DNA of 64,000 nucleotides from Phialocephala subalpina. Its lineage: Eukaryota > Ascomycota > Leotiomycetes > Helotiales > Mollisiaceae. Made by a program: the position numbers and the translations under genes. The DNA lies in NCBI GenBank assembly GCA_900073065.1, contig FJOG01000002.1, positions 1,954,243-2,018,242 on the forward strand, read 5' to 3'. A model generated the notes under the pieces. It was not told the DNA's origin and ran no database searches. It worked only from the letters and a program-made list of their open reading frames with translations. Below are positions 63,659 to 64,000 of the stretch, one piece after another (position 1 is the stretch's first letter; the number at the start of each line of letters is the position of its first letter).

Positions 63659-64000
63659 TTACTCAACACTAATACACTCCCCCGTAATATGTCCCGCGGC
63701 CCTATGACTAGCCAAAAAAGCCATCGACCTCACTACATCTTCTGGCTTTGCAATCTTTCTCATGGGGACAGTAGCTTGTGCTTCAGTCCACATTTCATTG
63801 GGATCATCGAGTCGTCCTTCGATGAGAGGAGTGTCGACCCATCCTGGTGCTACGGCGTTGATTCGTGCTTTACTGTTTAAGCGGACGATTTCGTTTTTTA
63901 CGCCCCGGATGAGGCCGTATTGGAGACCTGCTTTGCCGGAGGCGTATTCGGTGTGGCCTGCTTGGCCGAATTTCCCAGTCTCGGATCCCGTTACAACGAT
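63659..64000 (-). CDS. short-chain dehydrogenase/reductase, C-terminal part
   Basis: The minus-strand frame is open from the window edge (64000) to TAA at 63659; 113 residues are visible. It reads VTGSETGKFGQAGHTEYASG, with the catalytic Ser and the YxxxK (Y-ASG-K) motif, then RINAVAPGWVDTPLIEGR (the NxVxPGxxxT block after the active site), then an SDR-type end VRSMAFLASHRAAGHITGE and CISVE. This is the classical NAD(P)-dependent Rossmann-fold oxidoreductase family; the substrate is unknown. The N-terminus lies outside the window. A frame annotated through the downstream gap would be spurious: the deacetylase begins after this stop. Confidence 0.88.
   Translation of the reverse strand: MVVTGSETGKFGQAGHTEYASGKAGLQYGLIRGVKNEIVRLNSKARINAVAPGWVDTPLIEGRLDDPNEMWTEAQATVPMRKIAKPEDVVRSMAFLASHRAAGHITGECISVE

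Noticed and set aside
62515..63669. Apparent 384-residue minus-strand protein spanning the N-run
   Set aside because: It is an artefact of reading through 475 N; the right end lies beyond the stop codon of a separate dehydrogenase gene.

Overview
The window is nuclear DNA of a filamentous ascomycete (Pezizomycotina). The evidence is short introns (mostly 46-112 nt) with GT...CTAAC/CTGAC...AG signals, compact genes on both strands, and lineage-typical families: FMP52, MET10, MET22, a C3HC/Rsm1 zinc-finger protein, a Kar5/Tht1 nuclear fusion protein, an SREBP-type bHLH factor, WSC and 2EXR proteins. A Leotiomycete is my guess from overall impression; it is inference. All exon structures were derived by hand from splice signals, frame and family conservation.

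The left part (1-20.8 kb) is gene-poor. It holds an uncharacterised gene broken by a perfect 250-bp tandem duplication (0.3-1.2 kb), an intact DENN-domain gene (4.5-7.5 kb) and a small unknown gene (8.3-8.9 kb). These are followed by about 10 kb of decayed accessory DNA. That stretch has two diverged, oppositely oriented paralogous gene remnants (10.2-12.3 kb), three tandem copies of one cysteine/glycine-motif family, of which at most one is intact (13.5-16.6 kb), and a frameshifted remnant on the minus strand (19.2-20.0 kb).

The central part (20.8-51.6 kb) is dense and mostly housekeeping. In order it holds a bHLH factor (-), TYW2/TRM12 tRNA wybutosine methyl/acp-transferase (+), a disordered protein with a Cys motif (+), a 2EXR protein (-), a small presequence-bearing protein (+), FMP52 (-), MET10 sulfite reductase flavoprotein (+), an SNF2/ULS1-RAD16-like ATPase (-), a C3HC zinc-finger protein (-), MET22 bisphosphate nucleotidase (+), mitochondrial ribosomal protein uL6 (-), KAR5 (+) and a 1165-residue coiled-coil protein (-). 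MET10 and MET22 lie about 7 kb apart and act in the same sulfate-assimilation pathway.

The right part (51.6-64 kb) has a WSC-domain pseudogene with at least five lesions, a small Ala/Glu/Pro/Lys-rich protein that begins with a 7-nt coding exon, the PP2A activator RRD1/PTPA divergent from an AT-hook protein, a polysaccharide deacetylase running into a 475-base run of N, and the C-terminal half of a short-chain dehydrogenase at the window edge.

I found no CRISPR array, rRNA, convincing tRNA or intact transposon. The least ordinary features are the decayed family cluster at 10-16.6 kb, the six 25-residue repeats inside the coiled-coil protein, two stop-free introns whose lengths are multiples of three, and the slippage-type lesion in the WSC pseudogene.
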